From the NCBI GenBank assembly GCA_902612915.1, contig CACMFH010000001.1:92214-156213 (forward strand): a stretch of 64,000 nt of DNA. Reading direction: 5' to 3'. Both the position numbers and the translations under genes were made by a program. Source of the DNA: an uncultured SAR86 cluster bacterium (GTDB lineage: Bacteria > Pseudomonadota > Gammaproteobacteria > Magnimaribacterales > D2472). The first letter of the stretch is position 1. The number at the start of each line of letters is the position of its first letter. Positions 1-7,276 of the stretch are shown piece by piece. A model generated the notes under the pieces. That model was not told where the DNA came from, made no database searches, and saw only the letters and a program-made list of their open reading frames with translations.

Positions 1-1
1 T

Positions 2-472
2 GGTGGCGAAAAAGATACATCCATTGAAATTGGAAATTTTTACAAAAATCATACAAGATGCAAATGTAATGAATTTCAATTTACTGATCTTGTAACCGCG
101 TCATTAGTTAAATACTCAATAAATACCTTTTTAGCAACCAAAGTAGTTTTCTTTAATGAAATATTTAACATTTTTAGGGAATTATCTAGAGACGATAAAT
201 GGGATGAATTTATCAGCATAATTTCTAAAGATGAAAGAATAGGTTCATCACATATGTCAGTTCCAGGACACGATGGAAGATATGGATTTGGGGGAGCATG
301 CTTGCCAAAAGATACTTTAGCTTTATTAAAATACTCAAAAGGAATAAATCAACAACTATCTTTATTGAAGAAATCTGTTGAAATAAATAATAATATTCGA
401 TCAAAGTATCAAAAAAAAACTCAGAGAGAATATGATCAAAATGTTGAATTTAAGATTGGCAACAAAGATTAA
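2..472 (+). CDS. nucleotide-sugar (UDP-glucose/GDP-mannose type) dehydrogenase, 5' end outside window
   Basis: The reading frame is open from base 2, so the NAD-binding domain lies upstream of the window. What is visible is the central dimerisation helix region (LVKYSINTFLATKVVFFNEI) and the catalytic-cysteine motif GFGGACLPKDT, diagnostic of the enzymes that oxidise a UDP- or GDP-hexose to the uronic acid. Only about 55 residues follow the cysteine, whereas full-length family members carry a further C-terminal nucleotide-binding Rossmann domain of about 100 residues or more. The protein therefore ends early, 49 bases before the tRNA-Cys. It is either a naturally short family member or a gene truncated at the island edge. 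Family assignment is secure; substrate is unknown. Confidence 0.85.
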   Translation, partial: GGEKDTSIEIGNFYKNHTRCKCNEFQFTDLVTASLVKYSINTFLATKVVFFNEIFNIFRELSRDDKWDEFISIISKDERIGSSHMSVPGHDGRYGFGGACLPKDTLALLKYSKGINQQLSLLKKSVEINNNIRSKYQKKTQREYDQNVEFKIGNKD

Positions 473-521
473 TTTCCACTTTTTAATCAAGGCATATACA
501 ATTGCACAGTTGTAAATTATT

Positions 522-595
522 GGCTGGATGGCAGAGTGGTTATGCAGCGGCCTGCAAAGCCGTTTACGCCGGTTCGATTCCGGCTTCAGCCTCCA
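522..595 (+). tRNA. tRNA-Cys (GCA)
   Basis: Acceptor arms GGCTGGA and TTCAGCC pair with one G-T. The anticodon loop CTGCAAA carries GCA at 554-556, the T-loop GGTTCGATTCC is present, and CCA is encoded at 593-595. It is followed 27 bases later by tRNA-Leu(UAA), the same Cys-Leu order as in the E. coli glyW-cysT-leuZ operon. No tRNA-Gly is seen upstream here. Confidence 0.96.
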
Positions 596-622
596 TCTAA
601 AAACTAGTATAATTATATGAAT

Positions 623-709
623 GCCCGGGTGGTGGAATTGGTAGACACAAGGGACTTAAAATCCCTCGCTAGCAATAGCGTGCCGGTTCAAGTCCGGCTC
701 CGGGTACCA
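623..709 (+). tRNA. tRNA-Leu (UAA)
   Basis: This is a class II tRNA of 87 bases with encoded CCA. The acceptor GCCCGGG pairs with TCCGGGT (two G-T pairs). The anticodon stem AGGGA/TCCCT encloses loop CTTAAAA with anticodon TAA at 657-659. A long variable arm (CGCTAGCAATAGCG) and T-loop GGTTCAAGTCC are present. It ends 11 bases before the first clear polysaccharide gene and so marks the island border. Confidence 0.97.
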
Positions 710-720
710 TCTTCATAAAA

Positions 721-2049
721 ATGTTGAATAACAACATGAGTACTTTGCCAAAAAAAAGAAATAAGTTTATAGCATATGCCGCTATTGCAAACTTTTTTAG
801 CAAAATTGCCTCTATGTTGGTAATAATTTTAGGAGTTTCATTCACTCTAAACTATCTATCATCCGAAAAATTTGGAATATGGATGACTATATCAAGCTTG
901 ATAGGACTTTTATCTTTCTTAGATTTGGGTATTGGGAATGCGCTCACTAATACTGTATCTAAATCATTTAGCACCAACAATAGAAATGATATAAAAGATG
1001 CTGTCACAGGTGGACTTTTTATACTATTTTTTGTTGCTATCTTTGTTTTTGTTTTCTTAACTATTCTTTTAAAGTTATTACCAATTGATCAACTATTTAA
1101 AACTCAAAATGAATTAGATCAAATTATTTTAACCTCTCTTGAAATGTTTGTAGCCTGCTTTTCAATAACAATTTTCTCAAATGGCATTCAAAGGATCTTT
1201 CATGGAATGCAATTGGGTTTTCTTGTGCATATAATGCTAACAATTGGTTCCATAATATCTTTAGTTCTTTTGTATTATTTTTCAACCTTAAAGGTGGAAA
1301 TAAATCTGCTAGTTTTTGCATCAATGATTGGAAATATTCTTGCAAGTATTCCACTTTTAATCATTTTAATTTCAAAAGACTTATTTTGTTTTAGAGGCGT
1401 ATTGTTTAGCATAAATTCACAATACAAAAACATAATAAATTTAGGTGGAGCGTTTTTTTTGATACAAATTGGAACAATAATACTGATCGGAGCAGATAGT
1501 TTAATAATATCTTCAACCATTGGCGTTTCAGGTGTTGCAATCTTTGCAATTACACAGAGGCTTTTTTTGTTTGCATCACAACCAATGCAATTGGTAAATG
1601 TTCATTTATGGCCAGCATTTGCTGATGCAAATAATAGGCAAGATAAAGATTACATAAGAAAGACACTAAAAATTAGTATTATGTTGACATTATTTATAAC
1701 AACATTGATTTCTATAATTATTGTTATTTTCAGTAACCAATTGATATCTATATGGACATCAGAAAAAATTGAGGTCCCTATTGAGTTTATTTACATATTT
1801 GCACTTTGGATTATAATTGAATCAGTCTCTCAACCTATTGCTATGTTTATGAATTCATGCGGAATTATGAAGCCTCAAATTTTCGGAATAATCTCTTTAA
1901 TCATAATATGTTTACCATTAAAAATATATTTAGCGAGCAATTTTGGTATTTTTGAAATGGTTGCAGCATATACTATTTTCTTTTCCATAAACATTGTATT
2001 TTGGTATGGATTTATTTTTAGAAGTTACATACTTAAATACCTTTATTAA
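721..2049 (+). CDS. Wzx-type polysaccharide flippase (MATE/MVF superfamily)
   Basis: A 442-residue, very hydrophobic protein with about 12 to 14 predicted membrane spans and short charged loops, matching oligosaccharide flippases that move undecaprenyl-linked repeat units across the inner membrane. Near the N-terminus the pattern 'SEKFGIWMTISSLIGLLSFLD' (shortened here to FGIWMTISS and LDLGIGNAL) is typical of Wzx-like transporters. The start could also be the ATG at 736, which gives MSTLPKKRNKF; neither has a clear ribosome-binding site. It is the first gene after tRNA-Leu, and the aminotransferase gene begins 5 bases after its stop. The Wzx role is inferred from fold and context (Wzy, Wzz and WecA are also in the window). 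Confidence 0.85.
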   Translation: MLNNNMSTLPKKRNKFIAYAAIANFFSKIASMLVIILGVSFTLNYLSSEKFGIWMTISSLIGLLSFLDLGIGNALTNTVSKSFSTNNRNDIKDAVTGGLFILFFVAIFVFVFLTILLKLLPIDQLFKTQNELDQIILTSLEMFVACFSITIFSNGIQRIFHGMQLGFLVHIMLTIGSIISLVLLYYFSTLKVEINLLVFASMIGNILASIPLLIILISKDLFCFRGVLFSINSQYKNIINLGGAFFLIQIGTIILIGADSLIISSTIGVSGVAIFAITQRLFLFASQPMQLVNVHLWPAFADANNRQDKDYIRKTLKISIMLTLFITTLISIIIVIFSNQLISIWTSEKIEVPIEFIYIFALWIIIESVSQPIAMFMNSCGIMKPQIFGIISLIIICLPLKIYLASNFGIFEMVAAYTIFFSINIVFWYGFIFRSYILKYLY

Positions 2050-2054
2050 AAAAA

Positions 2055-3140
2055 ATGGAATTTATACCAATATATCAACCCACAATTGATGATGCAGAAA
2101 AGAAAAATGTTCTTGAATGTATTGAATCTACATGGATTTCATCAAAAGGAAAATTTGTAGATAAGTTTGAAAAAGATTTTTCAAAAAAAACTAATATTAA
2201 AAATTCTTTAACTGTATCAAATGGAACTGTTGCTCTTCATTTAGCTCTTTTAGCTTTGGACATTAAGAAAGGTGATGAAGTTATAGTTCCAAGTTTTACA
2301 TACATTGCTTCTGTAAATTGCATTTCATATACTGGCGCAAAACCAGTTTTTGCTGACTCTTTAAGATCATCGTGGCAGATCGATCCAGATAGCATTAGAA
2401 AAAAAATCACTTCAAAAACAAAAGCAATTCTTCCAGTACACTTATATGGACATCCTTGTGACATGGAGCAAATTATGAAAATTGCAGATGAATATAATTT
2501 GTTTGTTATTGAGGATTGTGCTGAAGCATTTGGATCAAAATATGATTCTATTCATGTTGGAAACTTTGGTGATATATCTACATTTAGTTTCTTTGGAAAT
2601 AAAACTATTACTACCGGTGAGGGTGGTATGGTTTCAACAAATAACGATGAATTACATGAAAAAGCAAGACATTTAAAAGGACAAGGACTTGCTACTAACA
2701 GAGAATATTGGCATGACATCATTGGTTATAACTATCGTATGACAAACATTTGCGCCGCAATTGGTGTTGCTCAATTAGAAAAATCTGATGAACTAATCAA
2801 AAAAAAACTTGATATCGTCAAGAGATATAAAACTTTTTTAAAAGACACTCCTCTTGAATTTCAAAAAGATGAGCCAAATGTCTTCAATACGTATTGGATA
2901 TTTTCAATACTTACGAATTCAGAAAATGAGAGAGATAACTTAAGAGATTATTTGAAGAAAAATAATATTGAAACGCGACCAACTTTTTTTCCTGTTCATA
3001 CCATGCCGATGTATTATGAAAATGAAAAACTACCAATTGCTCAAGAAATAGCCTCAAGAGGTATAAATTTACCAAGTTATCCAGATTTAACTGATGAACA
3101 AATAATATATATAACTAAAAAAATAAAAGAGTTTTATTAA
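2055..3140 (+). CDS. per: DegT/DnrJ/EryC1 aminotransferase, GDP-perosamine synthase-like
   Basis: A 361-residue PLP-dependent sugar aminotransferase. The Schiff-base lysine is K183 in FFGNKTITTGEGG, and the cofactor aspartate lies in VIEDCAEAFGS (about 154). GYNYRMTNICAAIGVAQLE is the conserved active-site loop of the family. From memory, the whole protein aligns closely with GDP-perosamine synthases (ECIESTWISSKGKF near the start, PVHLYGHPCDM in the middle), which convert GDP-4-keto-6-deoxy-D-mannose to GDP-perosamine with glutamate as donor. That substrate would come from Gmd at 15294-16364, supporting the assignment. Other 4-amino-4,6-dideoxyhexose products cannot be excluded. Confidence 0.82.
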   Translation: MEFIPIYQPTIDDAEKKNVLECIESTWISSKGKFVDKFEKDFSKKTNIKNSLTVSNGTVALHLALLALDIKKGDEVIVPSFTYIASVNCISYTGAKPVFADSLRSSWQIDPDSIRKKITSKTKAILPVHLYGHPCDMEQIMKIADEYNLFVIEDCAEAFGSKYDSIHVGNFGDISTFSFFGNKTITTGEGGMVSTNNDELHEKARHLKGQGLATNREYWHDIIGYNYRMTNICAAIGVAQLEKSDELIKKKLDIVKRYKTFLKDTPLEFQKDEPNVFNTYWIFSILTNSENERDNLRDYLKKNNIETRPTFFPVHTMPMYYENEKLPIAQEIASRGINLPSYPDLTDEQIIYITKKIKEFY

Positions 3141-3151
3141 TATTAAATATT

Positions 3152-3718
3152 ATGTTTTATACAAAGGATGAGTTATTAGAAAAAGGATTTTTATCAGTTG
3201 GAAATAATACCAAGGTGAGCAAGCTTGCGAGTCTATATTTATCTGAAGGTTCTTCAATAGGCTCAAACGTTAGAATTGATGATTTCACAATTATCAAAGG
3301 CAATATAGAGATTGAAAATAATGTTCATATAAGTTCATTTTGTTCCTTAAATGGAACTGGCTCAAAAATTACTCTTAGAAATTATGTTGGTATTTCAACC
3401 CACTGTGGGCTTTTTACTGCTATAGAAGACTTTATTAAGCCTACACTAATGTCTCCTGCAATAAATAAAGAATTTTCAAAAATTAGTCGTCAAAGTGAAA
3501 TTTTTTTTGATGAAGCATCCAAGGTAGGAAGTAATTGTACTTTTTTACCGGGAGTCAATATCGGATACGGAGCTTCAATAGGAGCAAATTCAGTTATATT
3601 TGAAAACATTGAAGATGGAGCTATCGTAGGTCCAAAACATAGAGGAATAAAGATATATGGCTTCAGAGATTTAGAAGAAATAAAACAAATGCAATCAAAT
3701 TATGAAAAAAACAACTAA
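3152..3718 (+). CDS. left-handed beta-helix (hexapeptide-repeat) acyltransferase
   Basis: A 188-residue protein with repeated hexapeptide-type steps (IGSNVRID, IENNVHIS, VGSNCTFLPGVNIGYG, IGANSVI) that build a left-handed beta helix, the fold of trimeric sugar O- and N-acyltransferases. It follows the aminotransferase by 11 bases and overlaps the next gene by 17, so the three are probably translated together. An obvious candidate role is acylation of the amino group made by the upstream enzyme, with an acyl group perhaps from the ACP module at 5354-7271. That link is inference; the acyl donor and acceptor are not shown by the sequence. Confidence 0.75.
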   Translation: MFYTKDELLEKGFLSVGNNTKVSKLASLYLSEGSSIGSNVRIDDFTIIKGNIEIENNVHISSFCSLNGTGSKITLRNYVGISTHCGLFTAIEDFIKPTLMSPAINKEFSKISRQSEIFFDEASKVGSNCTFLPGVNIGYGASIGANSVIFENIEDGAIVGPKHRGIKIYGFRDLEEIKQMQSNYEKNN

Positions 3719-4427
3719 AGAATATATTTTTGAAAATAAAGATCTTGGCAAATATGAATTTACATTAGATACATCTACATTTGAGCCAACCCAAACAACT
3801 GTCTCAATAATTCATTCTTCATTACCACTAATTAATTGCGATTCTAAAATATTAGATTTAGGTTGTGGATGTGGAATTGTTTCAATAATTCTTTCGAAAT
3901 TGATAAAAAAAAATCTACATTTTTTTGCATCGGACATAAGTGAATCTGTTGAAGAAATCGTTCAAAAAAATGCAATGAGACATAATGTAAACATTGTAGT
4001 AAAAAGGAGCAATATTTTCGAAGCTTGGAGCAATCAAAAATTTGATTTAATAATTAATGATATATCAGGAGTTTCTGATAAAGTAGCTGAAATTTCTCCG
4101 TGGTTCAATAATATTGCTTGTGAAACTGGTCCTGGAGGTGATATTTTAGTCAAGAGGGTTATTAATGAGTCAACTAAACATCTTAAAAAAGGTGGAAAGT
4201 TGGTTTTTCCAATTATTTCTTTTTCCAATGAAGATGAAATCATTGATAGTGCTAGTAAAGTATTTAGCAGTGTTAAATTATTAAGAAAGGATTTTTGGCC
4301 AACACCAAAGGAAATGCATGATCATCTTCCATTGTTAAATACTTTAAAGCAAAGTGGATTAATTTCATTTGAAGAAAAATTTGGGACAATTATTGGCCAT
4401 ACTTCAGTATTTGAAGCAAGTTTATAG
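3702..4427 (+). CDS. class I SAM-dependent methyltransferase
   Basis: A 241-residue protein with SAM-binding motif I ILDLGCGCGIVSIILSK (about residues 47-63), an acidic residue closing beta 2 (FASDIS) and motif IV LIINDIS. The NDIS in place of NPPY argues against a PrmC-type glutamine methyltransferase. The start lies inside the preceding acyltransferase gene (17-base overlap). A hairpin with a T-run follows the stop. In this cluster it may methylate a sugar or the acyl side chain; no closer family is recognised. Confidence 0.7.
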   Translation: MKKTTKEYIFENKDLGKYEFTLDTSTFEPTQTTVSIIHSSLPLINCDSKILDLGCGCGIVSIILSKLIKKNLHFFASDISESVEEIVQKNAMRHNVNIVVKRSNIFEAWSNQKFDLIINDISGVSDKVAEISPWFNNIACETGPGGDILVKRVINESTKHLKKGGKLVFPIISFSNEDEIIDSASKVFSSVKLLRKDFWPTPKEMHDHLPLLNTLKQSGLISFEEKFGTIIGHTSVFEASL

Positions 4428-4431
4428 ATAA

Positions 4432-4457
4432 GCTTGTCATTTTTTTGACATGCTTTT
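4432..4457 (+). terminator. possible rho-independent terminator
   Basis: The arms GC(T)TGTCA and TGACA(T)GC pair with one mismatch around a six-T loop and are followed by TTTT. It lies between the methyltransferase stop and the TATAAT box of the next gene, consistent with a transcription-unit boundary. The stem is short, so strength is doubtful. Confidence 0.45.
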
Positions 4458-4475
4458 CAGTTTAATTGTTTAGTG

Positions 4476-4481
4476 TATAAT
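4476..4481 (+). promoter_or_regulatory. -10 box TATAAT just before the PhyH gene
   Basis: A perfect TATAAT ends 7 bases before the ATG at 4489, which places the expected transcription start at or next to the start codon. No Shine-Dalgarno sequence fits between. A TTGACA at 4445-4450 is 25 bases upstream, too far for a standard -35. The transcript is likely leaderless. Confidence 0.55.
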
Positions 4482-4488
4482 TTCCAAC

Positions 4489-5343
4489 ATGAAATTACTG
4501 AAAGCAAATGATGATCTAGTTGATCTGCCTTTTTTTGAGGCTAATAAAAGTTTTAATGATAACGACCCTTTATTAGAAGAGTTTCCAGAGCAATCAAAAC
4601 AGCTTATTAATGAAGGTTTTGCAATTCTAGATTTAGTTCATAGTGATGAAATATTTGAGACGATTAACAAAAAGATTGATGAAAAAATTTTTAAGGGAAA
4701 TCCAAAACTAAATCCAAAATACTATCATTATAATGATAATCCAAGAGTAATTGAGGCGTGGAGAGATATTAAAGAGATCGTTGATTTAGCAAGAGATAAA
4801 AAAGTTTTAAGATTTCTTAATTTAGTATACAAAAAAAAACCAATTCCATTCTCAACTATCAATTTTATTAAATCAACTGAACAACCTCTTCACAGTGATT
4901 ACATGCATTTTTCATCAAAACCTGAAAGATTTTTAACAGGCGTATGGTTTGCTCTTGAAGATATTCACATTGACTCAGGACCCTTACAAGTTATTCCAAA
5001 AAGTCACAGGTTACCTATAACAACTTTGGAAGAACTTTCACATAAGATACCCAAAAATACAAAACAGTTAAAAGAAAATTATACTGAATATGAAGAACAC
5101 GTCAGAAATGTTGTTAAAAAAAATAAACTCAGTTCAAAAAAAGTCACAATAAAGAAAAATCAATGCTTAATATGGTCTGCTAACTTATTACATGGAGGCA
5201 CTCCAATTGTTAATCAATCTTTAACAAGAAAAAGTCTGGTTGTTCATTATCATTATGATGGTTGCACATATTATAATCCTGGATTTTCCAAATTATCCGA
5301 AGGCATAATCGCAGAAAGAAGGATTGAAGAGATTACTTATTAG
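4489..5343 (+). CDS. phytanoyl-CoA dioxygenase (PhyH) family Fe(II)/2-oxoglutarate oxygenase
   Basis: A 284-residue protein with the non-haem iron motif HSD (H135, D137), the distal histidine H235 in LLHGGTPI and the 2-oxoglutarate-binding arginine in the following strand (about R247). The central stretch GVWFALEDIHIDSGPLQVIP is the PhyH hallmark. These enzymes hydroxylate aliphatic substrates, often acyl-CoA or ACP/PCP-bound acyl groups, using O2 and 2-oxoglutarate. An acyl carrier protein gene starts 10 bases downstream, so the substrate may be an ACP-bound acyl chain. Family call is strong; substrate is inference. Confidence 0.85.
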   Translation: MKLLKANDDLVDLPFFEANKSFNDNDPLLEEFPEQSKQLINEGFAILDLVHSDEIFETINKKIDEKIFKGNPKLNPKYYHYNDNPRVIEAWRDIKEIVDLARDKKVLRFLNLVYKKKPIPFSTINFIKSTEQPLHSDYMHFSSKPERFLTGVWFALEDIHIDSGPLQVIPKSHRLPITTLEELSHKIPKNTKQLKENYTEYEEHVRNVVKKNKLSSKKVTIKKNQCLIWSANLLHGGTPIVNQSLTRKSLVVHYHYDGCTYYNPGFSKLSEGIIAERRIEEITY

Positions 5344-5353
5344 GAGATTTATT

Positions 5354-5590
5354 ATGAAAAAAGAAAATATCTTACAACTAATAAAAGAGGCGTTGGATGC
5401 TGAAAATGAAATAAATGATGATTCCTCTGAAGAAAATATACCTGAATGGGATTCTCTTGGTCATTTGAGCATTCTTACAGCACTAGATGAAGCGACAGGA
5501 GGAAAAGCCTCTGCAATTAGTGACTTAAGTGAAGCAACTTCTGTTAAAAAGATTTTTGATATTTTTGAAAAAGAAGGAATCATTGAATAG
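5354..5590 (+). CDS. acyl carrier protein (ACP-like)
   Basis: A 78-residue acidic four-helix protein with the phosphopantetheine site EWDSLGHL, serine 34 being the expected attachment residue. The start is taken at ATG 5354 because TAGGAG lies 7 to 12 bases upstream. A longer in-frame start at 5324 would overlap the PhyH gene and add a basic leader foreign to ACPs. It differs from housekeeping AcpP (no DSLDTVE helix II), indicating a specialised carrier. KAS III and an SDR follow directly. Confidence 0.85.
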   Translation: MKKENILQLIKEALDAENEINDDSSEENIPEWDSLGHLSILTALDEATGGKASAISDLSEATSVKKIFDIFEKEGIIE

Positions 5591-5623
5591 TTTGATTTTT
5601 TAGGGCTTACGCAAAACCTATAA

Positions 5624-6574
5624 ATGAAAATAGAGATAGGAAAAATAAGCTACCAGCTTGCTTCCAAAAAAGCATCAGTTTTTGATTTCAAAGAAGAAAA
5701 TCCTGATTGGGATATCAATCAGATAGTTTCTAAAACTGGTGTTGAAACTGTTTATGTTTCTGATGAAAATGAAACAGCGCTAGATTTATGTATAAAAGCT
5801 GCAAAAAAACTAAACTTTGATCCTGATGAAATAGGAGCTTGCATATTTGTAACTCAATCTCCTGATTATATGTTACCGACTTCAGCTTGCATTGCTCAAG
5901 ATGAGCTTGGACTTAGCAAAAATATTGCAGCTTTTGATATAAATTTAGGTTGTTCTGGATTTATTTATGCTCTGAGTGTTGCTAAAGGAATTTTGCAAGA
6001 TCTAAAAAAAGATAAAATTCTAATACTATGTGGAGATACATATACTAAATTTATTAGAAACAACGATAGAACATGTCGCCCAGTATTTAGTGACGCAGGT
6101 TCAGCAGTTATAATTTCAAAATCAAAATCTAAAATGAGTGGTCCATTTAGCTTTGGCACTGATGGGAGTGGATATGACAAGCTAATTGTGAGAAACAGAG
6201 CTACAAAAATTGAAAATAATTTTGATAATTTCATTCATATGAATGGTGCTGAAGTTCTTATGTTCACTATGTCAAATGTTCCAAAAGGCGTGAATCAGCT
6301 AATTGAAGAATCCGGTTTGAAATTTGAAGATATAGATTTTTTTCTTTTTCACCAAGCTAGCACAATTGTATTAGATAATATCCAAAGAAAATTAAAAATA
6401 CCAAACGAAAAGATGCCAAGAAACAATAAATATATTGGAAATACAGTATCAGCCACGATACCTATTCTAATGAAGGACCTTATTAGCGAAGGTAAAATCA
6501 AAAAAAATGACAAAATATTGATGTTTGGATTTGGAGTGGGATATTCTTTTGGAGGATGTATTCTTGAGTACTAA
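5624..6574 (+). CDS. 3-oxoacyl-ACP synthase III (FabH-like)
   Basis: A 316-residue thiolase-fold condensing enzyme with the full FabH triad: Cys110 in NLGCSGFIYAL, His243 in FLFHQAS and Asn273 in IGNTVSATIP. FabH enzymes condense an acyl-CoA starter with malonyl-ACP. Here the neighbouring dedicated ACP and reductase suggest synthesis of a short 3-oxoacyl-ACP that the SDR reduces to 3-hydroxyacyl-ACP. The gene overlaps the SDR start by 11 bases. Paralogues in O-antigen and natural-product clusters make acyl substituents; that role is inferred from context. Confidence 0.87.
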   Translation: MKIEIGKISYQLASKKASVFDFKEENPDWDINQIVSKTGVETVYVSDENETALDLCIKAAKKLNFDPDEIGACIFVTQSPDYMLPTSACIAQDELGLSKNIAAFDINLGCSGFIYALSVAKGILQDLKKDKILILCGDTYTKFIRNNDRTCRPVFSDAGSAVIISKSKSKMSGPFSFGTDGSGYDKLIVRNRATKIENNFDNFIHMNGAEVLMFTMSNVPKGVNQLIEESGLKFEDIDFFLFHQASTIVLDNIQRKLKIPNEKMPRNNKYIGNTVSATIPILMKDLISEGKIKKNDKILMFGFGVGYSFGGCILEY

Positions 6575-7271
6575 TATTAAGGATAAACAAATAATTATAA
6601 CTGGGTACAGCTCAGACCTAGCTCAAGCAACATTTAGTAAATATTCAAATAAAAATTTAATTTTTGGAACATATAACAAGAATAGATTAAAAAATGAAAA
6701 TAAAAATATAATTCTCAATAAAGTTGATTTATGTAGTGAAAATGAAATTAAAAAATATCTAGATTCGATAAAAGAACATTTAAGAAATATTATATTAGTA
6801 AATTTTGCTGCTTACAAAAAAGATGGCTTATTAGCAAATTTTTCTTCAGAGGAATGGCAAAAAACTTTTGATATAAACATAAAGTCAAACTTTCTTATAT
6901 CAAGATATGTTGTTCCTATAATGATAGCAAATAAATGGGGAAGAATAATTCATATTTCCTCAGCAAGAGGATTAAGAGGCTCTCCAGGATCTTCAGCTTA
7001 CAGCGCATCAAAGTCTGCTTTAGATTCTTTTAATAAATCAATTGCAAAAGAATATGCTAGATTTGGAATAACCTCAAATATTATCTCACTTGGTTACTTT
7101 GATTATGGCATGTTTAAGAAACTCAGTCCTGACATTAGTAAAAAGTTTAAGGATAGTCTGCCTTCAAACTTATTAGGAAGTCATGAGGATATATCTAGCT
7201 GTTTTGATTTTATAGTTAATTCACCATTTACAAATGGTGAAACCATCACTATTGATGGTTGTATGGACTAG
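6564..7271 (+). CDS. short-chain dehydrogenase/reductase (FabG-like)
   Basis: A 235-residue SDR with catalytic Ser132/133 (IIHISSARG), Tyr146 and Lys150 (YSASK) and Asn80 (NFAAYK), as in 3-oxoacyl-ACP reductases. The start is taken at TTG 6564 because GGAGGA lies 7 bases upstream; a longer frame from 6525 would add residues not seen in the family. The N-terminal cofactor loop reads TGYSSDLA instead of the usual TGxxxGIG, so nucleotide binding is atypical. Its coding start sits inside the KAS III gene, arguing for coupled translation. Confidence 0.8.
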   Translation: MSTNIKDKQIIITGYSSDLAQATFSKYSNKNLIFGTYNKNRLKNENKNIILNKVDLCSENEIKKYLDSIKEHLRNIILVNFAAYKKDGLLANFSSEEWQKTFDINIKSNFLISRYVVPIMIANKWGRIIHISSARGLRGSPGSSAYSASKSALDSFNKSIAKEYARFGITSNIISLGYFDYGMFKKLSPDISKKFKDSLPSNLLGSHEDISSCFDFIVNSPFTNGETITIDGCMD

Positions 7272-7276
7272 ACTAA

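Noticed and set aside
4445..4481. TTGACA and TATAAT as a complete promoter before the PhyH gene
   Set aside because: The 25-base spacer is far outside the 16-18 range; the TTGACA is part of the hairpin stem. Only the -10 element is kept.
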